Shown in pieces: positions 25,764 through 34,427 of a stretch of 64,000 nt of DNA (positions within the stretch are counted from its first letter, which is position 1; each line of letters begins with the position of its first letter). This stretch comes from Saccharopolyspora elongata (GTDB lineage: Bacteria; Actinomycetota; Actinomycetes; Mycobacteriales; Pseudonocardiaceae): assembly GCF_004348985.1 (NCBI RefSeq), contig NZ_SMKW01000032.1:40631-104630 (forward strand), in the 5' to 3' direction. The notes under the pieces were generated by a model, which ran no database searches, was not told the DNA's origin, and worked only from the letters and a program-made list of their open reading frames with translations. Both the position numbers and the translations under genes were made by a program.

Positions 25764-25976
25764 TCAGGGGCGAGCGGCGAGGATGCGCCAGCAGCGCATG
25801 CAGGAGTCTTCGCGGATCCAGACCACTTCGGACCGGTCGTGCAGCTCCGCCGCGTCCGCTTCTGCTCCGCAGAACGCAACCGCTGGGAGACCCGCGGGGT
25901 TTTTCGTTGCTGCGATGGGGAAAGCGTGGCGTCCGCCCGTGACCGGGCGCCAGATGTAGGTCAAGTAGTCAGACAC
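25764..25976 (-). CDS. Small actinobacterial protein with Cys pairs, DUF397-module neighbour
   Basis: A 70-residue protein: YIWRPVTGGRHAFPIAATKN, then VAFCGAEADAAEL and a C-terminal CMRCWRILAARP. The Cys/His pattern (CG...CMRC) suggests a small zinc site. Similar proteins are often encoded beside HTH/DUF5753 regulators and DUF397 genes in Pseudonocardiaceae. The GTG 25976 start has a near-perfect AAGGAGG five bases upstream, which makes this a firm gene despite its size. It is divergent from the HTH/DUF5753 gene. Function unknown. Confidence 0.7.
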   Translation of the reverse strand: MSDYLTYIWRPVTGGRHAFPIAATKNPAGLPAVAFCGAEADAAELHDRSEVVWIREDSCMRCWRILAARP

Positions 25977-26082
25977 TGGAACCTCCTTGGGTCTTCTCAG
26001 AATTTATCGGTAGTTTCTGAAACTGATCTATTCCCGTTTTGGGTGAACCAGCGACCCGAGCGGACGATCTAGGCTGCTCAGC

Positions 26083-26919
26083 ATGAATGGCAGTGCTCGC
26101 GCACGAGGCTTGGGAGCCGAACTGCGACAGCTCCGGAACGGGAGTGGCTACAAGCAGGAGGAGGTCGCGAAGCGACTCGGCCTGTCCAAGGCGACGATGA
26201 GTCGCATCGAGAGCGGCGCGAAGGTAGTCACCGAAGCTGACGTGTCCGCGATCCTCGCCATACTCGGCGTGACGGGTGAGGACCGTAACCGCCTGCTGAA
26301 GCTTGTGCGCGAACAGGATCAGCCCGGCTGGTGGGAGACCGGTGTTCCGGGCTTGCCGAAGCAGCTCACCGGTTTGCTGGGGTTCGAGCGTGACGCAAGC
26401 CAGATCAGCTGTCTCGGCATGGTCCTGGTTCCAGGACTGCTGCAAACGAGTGACTACGTGCGCGCTGTAATGCGCGGCAGCGGTGTTGACGCTGCCGACA
26501 TCGAGGCGCGCGTTGCTATTCGCCTTGGACGACAGGAGATTCTCACCAAGCCCACGCCTGTCGTGTTCCACGCTCTCATCGACGCAAGTGTGCTTCGGCG
26601 AGTCGTCGGAGGACCGCGCGTGATGACGGAACAACTGCGCCACATCTTGAAGATGGCCAGGCGTCGAAACGTGACCATCCAAGTCATCCCGGAAGAAGTC
26701 GCAACCCATCCCGGGCTCGAAGGCTCCTTCGTCCTGCTTGAGTTCCCGAAGGCCCGCTCGATCGTCCACCTGGAGCAGCGCAGGCTGGGCGCGTTCCTGG
26801 ACGAGCCTGCTGACGTTGCCGATTACGCGAAAGTGCTGGATACACTCCAACGGGTGACGTTGAGTCCTGCGGATTCGGCGAAGCTGATCGCAAGGCGGGT
26901 TGACGAGCTAGAGGGGTGA
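26083..26919 (+). CDS. XRE-family HTH regulator with DUF5753 (Scr1 type)
   Basis: A 278-residue regulator. The N-terminal XRE HTH spans residues about 8-65 (LGAELRQLRNGSGYKQEEVAKRLGLSKATMSRIESG). The DUF5753 domain follows (QISCLGMVLVPGLLQTSDYVRAV through FVLLEFPKARSIVHLEQ). These regulators are paired with DUF397 proteins in Streptomyces and relatives and act as partner-switched developmental or stress regulators. ATG 26083 lacks a strong Shine-Dalgarno sequence. A DUF397 gene follows after 5 nt, with a second one shortly downstream. Confidence 0.92.
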   Translation: MNGSARARGLGAELRQLRNGSGYKQEEVAKRLGLSKATMSRIESGAKVVTEADVSAILAILGVTGEDRNRLLKLVREQDQPGWWETGVPGLPKQLTGLLGFERDASQISCLGMVLVPGLLQTSDYVRAVMRGSGVDAADIEARVAIRLGRQEILTKPTPVVFHALIDASVLRRVVGGPRVMTEQLRHILKMARRRNVTIQVIPEEVATHPGLEGSFVLLEFPKARSIVHLEQRRLGAFLDEPADVADYAKVLDTLQRVTLSPADSAKLIARRVDELEG

Positions 26920-26924
26920 GAGTC

Positions 26925-27110
26925 ATGGCGTTCCAGACCTGGCGGAAGTCCAGCCGCAGCGCGAGCCAGTCTGACTGTGTCGAGGTTGGCACCGGCACCG
27001 ACGTGGTCGGGGTGCGGGATACCAAGGATCGGGACGGGGGGACGTTGGTCTTCCAGTCGCAGGCCTGGGGATCCTTCTTAGCCGCCGTCAAGGCGGAGCG
27101 CTTCGGCTGA
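26925..27110 (+). CDS. DUF397 protein, first copy
   Basis: A 61-residue DUF397 protein with the typical WRKSSRSASQSDCVEVG start, VVGVRDTKDRDGGTLVF and a C-terminal WGSFLAAVKAERF. DUF397 proteins are small partners (toxin- or antisigma-like in one proposed scheme) of the adjacent HTH/DUF5753 protein. ATG 26925 is preceded by GAGGGG, and the gene begins 5 nt after the regulator. Confidence 0.92.
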   Translation: MAFQTWRKSSRSASQSDCVEVGTGTDVVGVRDTKDRDGGTLVFQSQAWGSFLAAVKAERFG

Positions 27111-27153
27111 ACCGTAGAGCGCAGCAGGGTTTTTGCTTCTGGAGGTAGTGACA

Positions 27154-27354
27154 GTGCCGGAATGGTCCCTGGCGGAGTGGCGGAAGTCGAGTAGGTCGGG
27201 GTCGACCTCGAACTGCGTCGAGGTGGCAAGGGCAGCAGATTTTGTCGGCGTCAGGGACTCGAAGAATCGTGGCGGAGCCGTGCTGGTGTTCGGGTCGTCG
27301 CAGTGGTCGGCGCTCGTCTCGGCGTTAAGGGACCCAATCCAGCATCGACGCTGA
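27154..27354 (+). CDS. DUF397 protein, second copy
   Basis: A 66-residue DUF397 protein: EWRKSSRSGSTSNCVEVA, FVGVRDSKNRGGAVLVF, QWSALVSALRD. The start GTG 27154 follows GGAGGT with correct spacing. Two copies in tandem after one DUF5753 regulator are common in the Pseudonocardiaceae. Confidence 0.92.
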   Translation: MPEWSLAEWRKSSRSGSTSNCVEVARAADFVGVRDSKNRGGAVLVFGSSQWSALVSALRDPIQHRR

Positions 27355-27442
27355 CGCCGTGCAGGGCGACTCGGTTGAGCTGGGTGTGCGTAGCCTGCTC
27401 TGGCGAGAAGCGATCACTCTTCCAGCATCACGAGGGGCGCGC

Positions 27443-28585
27443 GTGAGCGAGTACCAGTACTACGAGTTTTTGGCTATTGATCAGCCGCTTGATGAACGGC
27501 AGCAGGGCGAACTTCGGGCTCTTTCGAGTCGGGCGGACATTTCTGCAACCGGGTTTGTTAACGAGTATCACTGGGGCAACTTCCGGGGCAATCCGCGCGT
27601 ATTGATGGAGCGTTACTTTGACGCCTTCCTCTGCTTCGCGAACTGGGGCGACCGGCAGCTGATGCTTCGGGTTCCCGCGCAGCTTCTTGATCTTGAGGCA
27701 GCGCAGCGGTACTGCGTCGATGGCGATCTGACCATTGCTTGGCAGCACGGCGACAACGTCATTCTGAGCTTCCTGTACCGAGACGAAAGCGGCGAATGGG
27801 AATACACCGAAGACCCGAGGCTGGGAGCGTTGCTTGCGATCCGCGAGGAGTTGGCTGGTGGCGACCACCGCGCCCTCTATCTCGCATGGCTGACGACCAT
27901 CGGCCTTTACCTCGACCCGGAGTACATCGACGTCGAAGAGGTTGAACCTCCCGTTCCCGCTGGGCTTTCGAAGCTGACCGGAGCGCAGCGTGCACTGGTG
28001 GAGTTTCTGCGGATCGATCAGGATCTGCTGGCCGTCGCGACACAAGCCAGCCCGCCACTCGGCGCAGGTCCTTCGGATGACGGGCTCGTCGAATTCGTGA
28101 AAAGCCTGTCGCAGAAGGAAAAGGACGCACTCCTGGTCCGCGCTGCCAAAGGCGATGCGAGTGGCATTGCCGATCTTCGGCGGCGCTATCGGAGCCTGCA
28201 CGCGGCTACGCCCATGGCCGGTTCCCGCACGGTCGGTGAGCTGCTGGACGCGGCGTCGGGGCGGGGGGACGAAAGGCGGCAAGAAGAGGCTCGCCGCGCT
28301 GAAGAGTTGCGCGCTCGCCGCGAGCGCAGGGCCGCCGCCGCTCGCGAGGAGCGGCTTGATGCTCTCGCCGCTGACAGGGAAGCGGCGTGGCAAAAAGTAG
28401 ACGCACTAATCGCCACCAGGAACCAGAGCCAATACGACGCTGCTGTCAGCCTCCTCATCGATCTCAAAGCGCTCAGCGCACGGAGCAATGACGAGACGGT
28501 GTTCACCCAACGCTGCCAACAACTTCGGGACGAGCACCGGCGCAAGCCGACCTTGATGCAGCGCTTCGATGCTGCGGGACTTTGA
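27443..28585 (+). CDS. Conserved actinobacterial hypothetical protein with coiled coil
   Basis: A 380-residue soluble protein. The N-terminal 170 residues (VSEYQYYEFLAIDQPLDERQ, YHWGNFRGNPRVLMERYFDAFL, NWGDRQLMLRVPAQLLDLE) belong to a widespread actinobacterial family often found next to SWIM zinc-finger proteins. The later part holds a long Arg/Glu/Ala-rich coiled coil (residues about 290-345). GTG 27443 has GAGGGG upstream; the in-frame codons from 27359 do not. It lies 88 nt after the second DUF397 gene. Biochemical function unknown. Confidence 0.8.
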   Translation: MSEYQYYEFLAIDQPLDERQQGELRALSSRADISATGFVNEYHWGNFRGNPRVLMERYFDAFLCFANWGDRQLMLRVPAQLLDLEAAQRYCVDGDLTIAWQHGDNVILSFLYRDESGEWEYTEDPRLGALLAIREELAGGDHRALYLAWLTTIGLYLDPEYIDVEEVEPPVPAGLSKLTGAQRALVEFLRIDQDLLAVATQASPPLGAGPSDDGLVEFVKSLSQKEKDALLVRAAKGDASGIADLRRRYRSLHAATPMAGSRTVGELLDAASGRGDERRQEEARRAEELRARRERRAAAAREERLDALAADREAAWQKVDALIATRNQSQYDAAVSLLIDLKALSARSNDETVFTQRCQQLRDEHRRKPTLMQRFDAAGL

Positions 28586-28721
28586 ACGAGCTGGCCGCAG
28601 TTGCCGAACCCTGCTTGTGGCGGTAGTAGAGCGAAGCACCAGGCGTGGAAGCTCAGCGGGCATGTTGATGTCGTTTTTTCGCTAGCGCTGGGTTGGTGCT
28701 GTGGTGATGCTGGTTGGTATG

Positions 28722-30185
28722 CATGAGGATGTGGCGCGGTGTGTTCGGGCCGTTCAGTCGAAGGACGCTCGGTTCGACGGGTGGTTCTTCACCGCCGTGA
28801 TCAGCACCGGGATCTACTGCCGGCCGAGTTGTCCGGTGGTGCCGCCCAAGGTGGAGAACATGCGGTTCTACCCGAGCGCCGCCGCCGCTCAGCAGGCCGG
28901 GTTCCGGGCCTGCAAGCGGTGTCGGCCGGATGCCAGCCCCGGCTCGCCGCAGTGGAACGAGCGGGCGGATCTGGTGGGCCGGGCAATGCGGCTGATCGCT
29001 GATGGCGTCGTCGACCGGGAAGGCGTTCCGGGGCTCGCCGCGCGGCTCGGGTACAGCGTGCGGCAGATCCAGCGGCAGCTGTTGGCCGAGCTCGGGGCCG
29101 GGCCGCTCGCACTGGCCAGGGCGCAGCGCGCGCAGACCGCGCGGCTGCTGATCGAGACCACCTCAGTGCCCATGAGCGACGTCGCGTTCGCCGCCGGTTT
29201 TGCCAGCGTGCGGACGTTCAATGACACCGTGCGCGAGGTCTTCGGACTCGTCCCGACCGAGCTGCGGGCGCGCGCTTCGAAGCGGCAGCCGGCAGCCGCC
29301 GGATCGTTGGCTTTGCGGTTGCCGTTCCGGGCGCCGTTGTGCCCGGACAACCTCTTCGGACACCTCGCCGCTACCGCCGTGCCCGGGGTCGAGGAGTGGC
29401 GCGACGGGGCCTATCGCCGCACCTTGCGCCTGCCGCACGGGCATGGGGTCGTCACGCTGCGCCCGCAGCCCGAGTACATCGACTGCCGGCTGACCCTGAC
29501 CGATCTTCGGGACTTGTCGGCCGCCATCACCCGCTGCCGCTGGCTGCTCGACCTCGACGCCGATCCGGTCGCCGTCGACGATCTCCTGCGCGCGGATCCG
29601 GTGCTCGCGCCGTTGGTCGAGAAGGAGCCGGGGCGGCGGGTGCCGCGGACCGTCGACGCCGCCGAGTTCGCGGTGCGGGCCGTGCTCGGGCAGCAGGTTT
29701 CCACCGCGGCGGCCCGGACGCATGCCGCTCGGCTGGTCACCGCGCACGGCGAGCCCGTCGACGACCCAGCGGGCGGCCTGACCCACCTGTTCCCGGACGC
29801 GGCGGCGCTGGCCGAGCTTGACCCGGAGACGCTCGCCTTCCCGCAGTCTCGGCGGAAGACGATCACTACGCTGATCGGCGCCCTGGCCGCCGGCGGCATC
29901 GACCTGAGCGTCGGCAGCGACTGGCACCGGACTCGCGCCCAGCTCGCCGAGCTGCCGGGTTTTGGCCCGTGGACCGTCGAGACGGTCGCCATGCGCGCCC
30001 TGGGCGACCCCGATGCCTTCGTGCCCACCGACCTCGGCATCCGGTACGCCGCCCGTACTCTGGGGCTGCCCTCGACACCCGCGGCGCTGACCCACCATGC
30101 GGCCGCTTGGCGCCCCTGGCGTGCGTACGCCGTGCAATACCTGTGGGCGACCGGCGACCACGCGATCAACCGGCTTCCCGCCTGA
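28722..30185 (+). CDS. alkA: Ada regulatory domain fused to AlkA DNA glycosylase
   Basis: A 487-residue fusion. Residues 1-80 are the Ada zinc/methyl-phosphotriester domain with Cys34, Cys38, Cys65 and Cys68 (GIYCRPSC, CKRCRPD). Residues about 85-185 are an AraC-type HTH. Residues about 195-487 are AlkA, with the HhH motif ELPGFGPWTVETVAM and the catalytic Asp in FVPTDLGI. The protein would sense methylation damage by transferring the methyl group to Cys34, activate transcription and excise 3-methyladenine-type bases. The start ATG 28722 gives the canonical MHEDVARC N-terminus. The ogt gene begins 13 nt after it. Confidence 0.93.
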   Translation, partial: HEDVARCVRAVQSKDARFDGWFFTAVISTGIYCRPSCPVVPPKVENMRFYPSAAAAQQAGFRACKRCRPDASPGSPQWNERADLVGRAMRLIADGVVDREGVPGLAARLGYSVRQIQRQLLAELGAGPLALARAQRAQTARLLIETTSVPMSDVAFAAGFASVRTFNDTVREVFGLVPTELRARASKRQPAAAGSLALRLPFRAPLCPDNLFGHLAATAVPGVEEWRDGAYRRTLRLPHGHGVVTLRPQPEYIDCRLTLTDLRDLSAAITRCRWLLDLDADPVAVDDLLRADPVLAPLVEKEPGRRVPRTVDAAEFAVRAVLGQQVSTAAARTHAARLVTAHGEPVDDPAGGLTHLFPDAAALAELDPETLAFPQSRRKTITTLIGALAAGGIDLSVGSDWHRTRAQLAELPGFGPWTVETVAMRALGDPDAFVPTDLGIRYAARTLGLPSTPAALTHHAAAWRPWRAYAVQYLWATGDHAINRLPA

Positions 30186-30198
30186 GGAGAGGATTTCC

Positions 30199-30705
30199 GT
30201 GCAATCGGTGAAGACCGTCATCGACAGTCCGGTCGGACCGCTCACCCTCGTCGCCGTCGACGGGGCCCTGACCGGTCTATACATGGAAGACCAGCGCCAT
30301 CGCCCGCCCGAGGAGAACTTCGGCGAGCCGGACACGACACCGTTCGGGCCGGTGATCGAGCAACTGGGCGAGTACTTCGCAGGGCAGCGCAGCGAGTTCG
30401 ACCTGGCGATGGCGCCGGCCGGCACCCCGTTCCAGCGCGCCGTGTGGGCCGCCCTGTGCGAAATTCCTTACGGCGAAACGATTTCCTACGGCGAGCTGGC
30501 CGAGCGGATCGGCAAGCCTAGCGCCTCGCGGGCCGTCGGCCTGGCCAACGGCAAGAACCCGATCGGCATCATCGTGCCCTGCCACCGCGTCGTCGGCTCC
30601 AACGGCAGCCTCACCGGCTACGGCGGCGGTCTGGGCCGGAAGCAGCACCTGCTCGACTTCGAGCGGCGCAACAGCGCAGGCGCGCAGGCGGCGTTCGACT
30701 TCTAG
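30199..30705 (+). CDS. ogt: Methylated-DNA--protein-cysteine S-methyltransferase
   Basis: A 168-residue O6-alkylguanine alkyltransferase. The active-site motif IIVPCHRVVGSNGSLTGYGGGL and the PYGETISYGELAERIG HTH segment are intact. It repairs O6-methylguanine by suicidal transfer to the Cys of PCHR. The start GTG 30199 has GAGGAGAGGA upstream. It lies 13 nt after the Ada-AlkA gene, so it is the second gene of an alkylation-repair operon. Confidence 0.94.
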   Translation: MQSVKTVIDSPVGPLTLVAVDGALTGLYMEDQRHRPPEENFGEPDTTPFGPVIEQLGEYFAGQRSEFDLAMAPAGTPFQRAVWAALCEIPYGETISYGELAERIGKPSASRAVGLANGKNPIGIIVPCHRVVGSNGSLTGYGGGLGRKQHLLDFERRNSAGAQAAFDF

Positions 30706-30720
30706 TCGCGCGGTGCTGGC

Positions 30721-30771
30721 GGCGTTTTCGCGCGAAACCGTCACCCGCCCTCACGAGGAATGCCGGTTTCG
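30721..30771. repeat. TTTCGCGCGAAA repeat copy after ogt
   Basis: GGCGTTTTCGCGCGAAACCG with the following TCACC and a degenerate second half (CCGGTTTCG). It matches the reverse complement of 25687-25746. Confidence 0.7.
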
Positions 30772-30929
30772 TGTGTGTTTTCAGGCGCTCCACGGCTGTC
30801 CGGGCACGACCGCTTGGGCTGAGCTTGTGGCATCGGCGCGGGCGTCCACCTGGCGGTTCGCCCGCCGGGCCTGATGGTGATCGGCGGCCGGTTCCTGTCC
30901 GGTGCCGCGCCGCTGGCTGAGGCAGCGCC

Positions 30930-30977
30930 GCTCGTGAGTGTTTTGGAGTGCTATGGCGCTCCAAAGCGCTCACGAGC
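30930..30977. terminator. CGTGAGTG hairpin terminator (repeat family copy 5)
   Basis: Arms at 30930-30951 and 30956-30977 form a 22-bp RNA stem when G-U pairs are allowed (GCTCGTGAGTGTTTTGGAG on the left), closed by the loop TATG. It sits between the ends of the convergent ogt (+) and DinB-like (-) genes. Confidence 0.8.
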
Positions 30978-31018
30978 AGAGTCACCAGCGGAAACCCGGA
31001 AGCTCTCGGTAGGGCCGG

Positions 31019-31600
31019 TTATGGCGTCCAGGCGGGATTCCGTCCGGTGCGGCCGAGGATCCGGTCCAATGTGGATGCCGTGTCCGGGACGGTGACTTCG
31101 GCGTCGTAGACGCCCATCTCCCGGCCCTGGTCGGCGGTTTTCGCGACCTCGCCGTGCACGTAGTCGAGGACGTCGTCGTCTGGCGCCACGCGCTGTCCGG
31201 TGGCCTTCGCCAGATCCCAGCCGTGCACCACCAGTTCCACCACGATCATGCCGCCGACCATCGAGGCGGGCAGTTCCGTCGGGCCGCCCATGTGCGTGGT
31301 GCCCTCCCACGCGTCTGCCTCGCTCCAGGAGCCCGCGGTGCGGTCCAGCAGCGCCACCAGGTCCGCCGCCCAGTCGCCGCCGGTCAGATCCAGGCCCTGC
31401 TCGGCTTCGGCGGGCGGCGGCACCGTCTCCTTGCGCGCGGCGGCCTCCAGCGACGGCCCCCAGAACAGCAGGTGGTTCACCAGCTTGCGCACGTCGTACT
31501 CGGCGCACGGCGTCGGGGCGTCGAGCTGGTCGGGCTTGATGTTGCGAACGATTTCCCGCAGCGATGCGGCCGCGCGGGTCAAGAACTGAGCTTCGGACAT
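31019..31600 (-). CDS. TIGR03086/mycothiol-dependent maleylpyruvate isomerase-like (DinB-fold) protein
   Basis: A 193-residue DinB-like protein of the TIGR03086 type. It has LDAPTPCAEYDVRKLVNHLLFWG with the metal-binding His, and MIVVELVVHGWDLAKATGQ, which supplies the next His. Members bind a metal through three His residues and are thought to use mycothiol; substrates are generally unknown. The start ATG 31600 is clear. It is divergent from an AraC-type regulator only 61 nt away. Confidence 0.88.
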   Translation of the reverse strand: MSEAQFLTRAAASLREIVRNIKPDQLDAPTPCAEYDVRKLVNHLLFWGPSLEAAARKETVPPPAEAEQGLDLTGGDWAADLVALLDRTAGSWSEADAWEGTTHMGGPTELPASMVGGMIVVELVVHGWDLAKATGQRVAPDDDVLDYVHGEVAKTADQGREMGVYDAEVTVPDTASTLDRILGRTGRNPAWTP

Positions 31601-31661
31601 GGCTCCAGACAAGCACGGCGAGCGGCCGACGTCTTGAACGAACGCGACATAGGATCCACCC

Positions 31662-32396
31662 GTGACCAGGGACGCCCGCGGACTCGGGGGCGCGTGGACG
31701 AAGTACCAGCGCCACGCCACCCACGCCCCGTCACCGGACCTCGCCCGCCACGTCGAGCGCTACTGGGTCGTTTCCTGGGACTACCGCGAGCCCTACCGGC
31801 AGCTGATCGTGCCCTTCCCGAACGTGCATCTGACGTTCCAGGACGGCGGCGCGACCGTGAACGGCGTCTTCAGCGGCCACCAGACCAGGGTGCTGAAAGG
31901 TCGCAGCGGGGTGTTCGGGGTGGCGTTCCGGCCTGGCTGCTTCCGCCCGTTCCTCGGCGCATCGGTCTCGACGATCACGGACCGGTCGATCGACGCGCGC
32001 GAGATCTTCGGCCCGGGCTTGCCGGACGCGCCGGATGTGGCCGAGGTCGAGGGGTTCCTCCGGGCTCGCTTGCCGCGGCCCGACCCGAAGGCCGACGAGG
32101 CCGCGGAAATCGTCGCGCTGATCGCCGCGGAACCGCAGATCACCAGGGTCGACGCGCTCGCCGATGAGCTCGGCACGAGCGTCCGCCGGCTGCAGCGGCT
32201 GTTCTCGGAGTACGTCGGGGTCGGGCCGAAGTGGGTGATCCGCCGCTACCGGCTGCGCGAGGCGACCGAGCGGATGGGGGAGGGGAACTGGGCGGCGCTC
32301 GCGGCCGAACTCGGCTACGCCGACCAGGCGCACTTCGCCCGGGACTTCAAGGACATGTTCGGCGAACCTCCCACCTGGTACGCCGAGCGGTGCTAG
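31662..32396 (+). CDS. AraC-family transcriptional regulator
   Basis: A 244-residue regulator. The N-terminal sensing part (YQRHATHAPSPDLARHVERYWVVSWDY, VFGVAFRPGCFRPF; DUF6597-like) precedes the C-terminal AraC HTH (VDALADELGTSVRRLQRLFSEYVGVGPKWVIRRYRL and GYADQAHFARDFKDMFGEPP). It starts at GTG 31662 and is divergent from the DinB-like enzyme gene, its probable target. Confidence 0.9.
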   Translation: MTRDARGLGGAWTKYQRHATHAPSPDLARHVERYWVVSWDYREPYRQLIVPFPNVHLTFQDGGATVNGVFSGHQTRVLKGRSGVFGVAFRPGCFRPFLGASVSTITDRSIDAREIFGPGLPDAPDVAEVEGFLRARLPRPDPKADEAAEIVALIAAEPQITRVDALADELGTSVRRLQRLFSEYVGVGPKWVIRRYRLREATERMGEGNWAALAAELGYADQAHFARDFKDMFGEPPTWYAERC

Positions 32397-32397
32397 C

Positions 32398-32490
32398 GGC
32401 GATTTCGCGCGAAATCGCCGACCGCCAGGCGTGGCGAACGCCGGCTTCGCGCGAAATCGCCACCTTCAGAGAGGCGATTTCGCGCGAAGC
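32398..32490. repeat. Triple TTTCGCGCGAAA repeat
   Basis: A perfect 22-bp palindrome begins it (32398-32419, core GATTTCGCGCGAAATC). Two further half-degenerate copies follow: CTTCGCGCGAAATCG near 32444 and GATTTCGCGCGAAG near 32475. The order and spacing of the first two resemble 25687-25746. It lies just after the AraC stop codon. The rest of the 315-nt gap up to 32712 shows no gene. Confidence 0.75.
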
Positions 32491-32711
32491 CAGCGGTGTC
32501 GCGCAGCAGCCGCAGTGGTGCTCGGCTGCCAGGCCGACCGGTCCGGTCCCGCTTGGGGCGAGCACCTGGGTGCAGGTTCCCGTCCGCGCTGAACGTCGGC
32601 CAGTCTGGGCTCAGTTGACCATATTGGACATTTCCGTCGCATCCGCTGTTCTGGCGAACGGCCTTGATCTGCGGGCGTTTCCGCCGCTGCCGATCAAGGT
32701 GGCGGTGGGGA

Positions 32712-33689
32712 TCACGCGGCCGCGCACAACGTGTCGCCGAGCCGTGAACGCTCGTAGAAGACCTCTCGCCCGCTGCGGCGGCGCGTGATCAGGCCCGCTT
32801 CGAGCAGCACTTTGAGGTGCTGGCTGATCGCGCCGGGGGTGACCGACAGGCGCCGCGCGAGGATCGTCGTCGTGGCCGTTTCGCTGAGGGCGACCAGGAG
32901 CCGGGCCCGGGTCCGGCCGATCAGGGCGTCGAGGGCGTCCGTGGTGGGCACGACGTCGTGCGACCAGACCGTTCCCACTCCGGCCGCCGGATAGACCAGC
33001 ATCGGCTGGTAGGGCTCCGCCATGACGGAGGTGTCCGGCCAGTGGAAGACGCTGGGGATCAGGAGCATGCCGTCGCCGCCGAGCGGTCCGCTGCGTTCCC
33101 AAGCGAGGGTCCGCACGCGCAACCGGCCGTCGTGCCAGCTGATGTTCGGGTGCAGGTCGTTGAACATCGAGCCGACCCCGTCGCGGGTCAGCTGCCGGGA
33201 CCGGCGCAGGACCTCCGATTCGAACAGCCCCCGGATCTGGGGCCAGTACCGGGCCAGCGCGATGTCCCAGTACTGGCGCAGTTCCGCGGTCGCCCGCGCC
33301 AGCCCGGCGGCCGGGTCGGCGAGGAACTCCTGCACGACGGGGGTTCCGGCGGCCGGGACTCGTGCCGCTTCGGCGACGGCCGCGTCGAGGTCGGCCCCGG
33401 CGATCAGGTCCAGTTCGGCGGTGATGTCCGGCAGGGGACTGGACGGCGGGGGTGTCAGGAAGTCCACGAGGTACGGGCCGAGCGGAACCAGCGCGAAGAG
33501 CAGCCGGAGGTCCAGCCGGGCGAGCTGCGGGCGTACCGCGCGGATCCACGGCAGGTGCAACGCGTGCCGCCCCGGGTCCTGCAGCAGGCGCAGGCTCGCG
33601 ACCGCCTCGGAAGCCGGTGAGAACGCGAACCGCAGCCGCGCGAGGTCCGCGGAGGTGAAGTCGAACTCGGCATACGAGGATTTAGGCAC
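32712..33689 (-). CDS. ArsR/SmtB-type regulator with N-terminal DUF5937-like domain
   Basis: A 325-residue protein. The first 250 residues are a large actinobacterial domain (AEFDFTSADLARLRFAFSPASEAVASL, GRHALHLPWIRAVRPQL) of the type joined to ArsR HTHs. The C-terminal 70 residues are the winged helix (LLVALSETATTTILARRLSVTPGAISQHLKVLLEAGLI). The start GTG 33689 was chosen by frame. It is divergent from the FMN reductase gene (109-nt gap) and is likely to repress it. No metal-binding CxC motif is seen, so the inducer is probably not a metal. Confidence 0.87.
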   Translation of the reverse strand: MPKSSYAEFDFTSADLARLRFAFSPASEAVASLRLLQDPGRHALHLPWIRAVRPQLARLDLRLLFALVPLGPYLVDFLTPPPSSPLPDITAELDLIAGADLDAAVAEAARVPAAGTPVVQEFLADPAAGLARATAELRQYWDIALARYWPQIRGLFESEVLRRSRQLTRDGVGSMFNDLHPNISWHDGRLRVRTLAWERSGPLGGDGMLLIPSVFHWPDTSVMAEPYQPMLVYPAAGVGTVWSHDVVPTTDALDALIGRTRARLLVALSETATTTILARRLSVTPGAISQHLKVLLEAGLITRRRSGREVFYERSRLGDTLCAAA

Positions 33690-33797
33690 GGCGAAAACAT
33701 TTATCCGTTCGGGACGGGCCGGTCAAACATGTGTGCACGGCAGCCGGAAGCCCGTCCGGTCGCGCAGCAACGGATAACGCACAAGAGGAGAACAGCC

Positions 33798-34376
33798 GTG
33801 CAGACCCACGACAGCGTCGCAACGACCTACGAGGTCGGATACGTCGTCGGCAGCCTGTCCAAGCAGTCGATCAACCGGCGGCTCGCGACCGCGCTCAGCA
33901 CGCTGGCCCCGGCCGAGCTGCGGCTCACCGAGATCCCGATCGGTGATCTGCCGCTGTACGACCACGAACTCGACGCAGACTTCCCGCAGGTCGGCTGGGA
34001 CTTGAAGCGTGCCGTCGAAGCATCGGACGCGATCCTGTTCGTCACGCCGGAGCACAACCGGTCGATCCCCGCCGCGCTGAAGAACGCCATCGACTGGGCG
34101 ACGCGGCCGTGGGGTTCGAACTCGCTCGACGGCAAGCCCGTCGCCGTGATCGGTGCTTCGCCGGGGAAGGTCTCCACCGCAGTCGCCCAGCAACACCTGA
34201 AGAACATCCTCTCGTTCACCAACTCTCCGGTGCTCGGCCAGCCGGAGGCGTACATCAACTACTCCGACGGCCTCGTCACCGAGGACGGCAAGGTGACATC
34301 CGAGGGCACCGAGCAGTTCCTCCGCCAGTTCATGGAGGCTTTTTCCTCGCACATCAGGAAGAGCCGCGACGAGTGA
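33798..34376 (+). CDS. NADPH-dependent FMN reductase family protein
   Basis: A 192-residue flavodoxin-fold reductase. It has VGYVVGSLSKQSINRRLATAL as the FMN-binding start, AILFVTPEHNRSIPAALKNAIDWATRP, and the AVIGASPGK loop, as in ChrR/YieF-type quinone or chromate reductases. The start GTG 33798 is preceded by GAGGAG. It is divergent from the ArsR-type regulator and ends in a family hairpin. Confidence 0.9.
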   Translation: MQTHDSVATTYEVGYVVGSLSKQSINRRLATALSTLAPAELRLTEIPIGDLPLYDHELDADFPQVGWDLKRAVEASDAILFVTPEHNRSIPAALKNAIDWATRPWGSNSLDGKPVAVIGASPGKVSTAVAQQHLKNILSFTNSPVLGQPEAYINYSDGLVTEDGKVTSEGTEQFLRQFMEAFSSHIRKSRDE

Positions 34377-34377
34377 G

Positions 34378-34423
34378 GTCGTGAGTGCCTATGGTCGCTG
34401 GAGCGGCCATAGGCACTCACGAC
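34378..34423. terminator. CGTGAGTG hairpin terminator (repeat family copy 6)
   Basis: Twenty-two-base arms at 34378-34399 (GTCGTGAGTGCCTATGGTCG at the left) and 34402-34423 pair with one G-U and almost no loop. It lies between the convergent FMN reductase (+) and secreted hydrolase (-) genes, filling nearly the whole gap. Confidence 0.8.
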
Positions 34424-34427
34424 CGGC

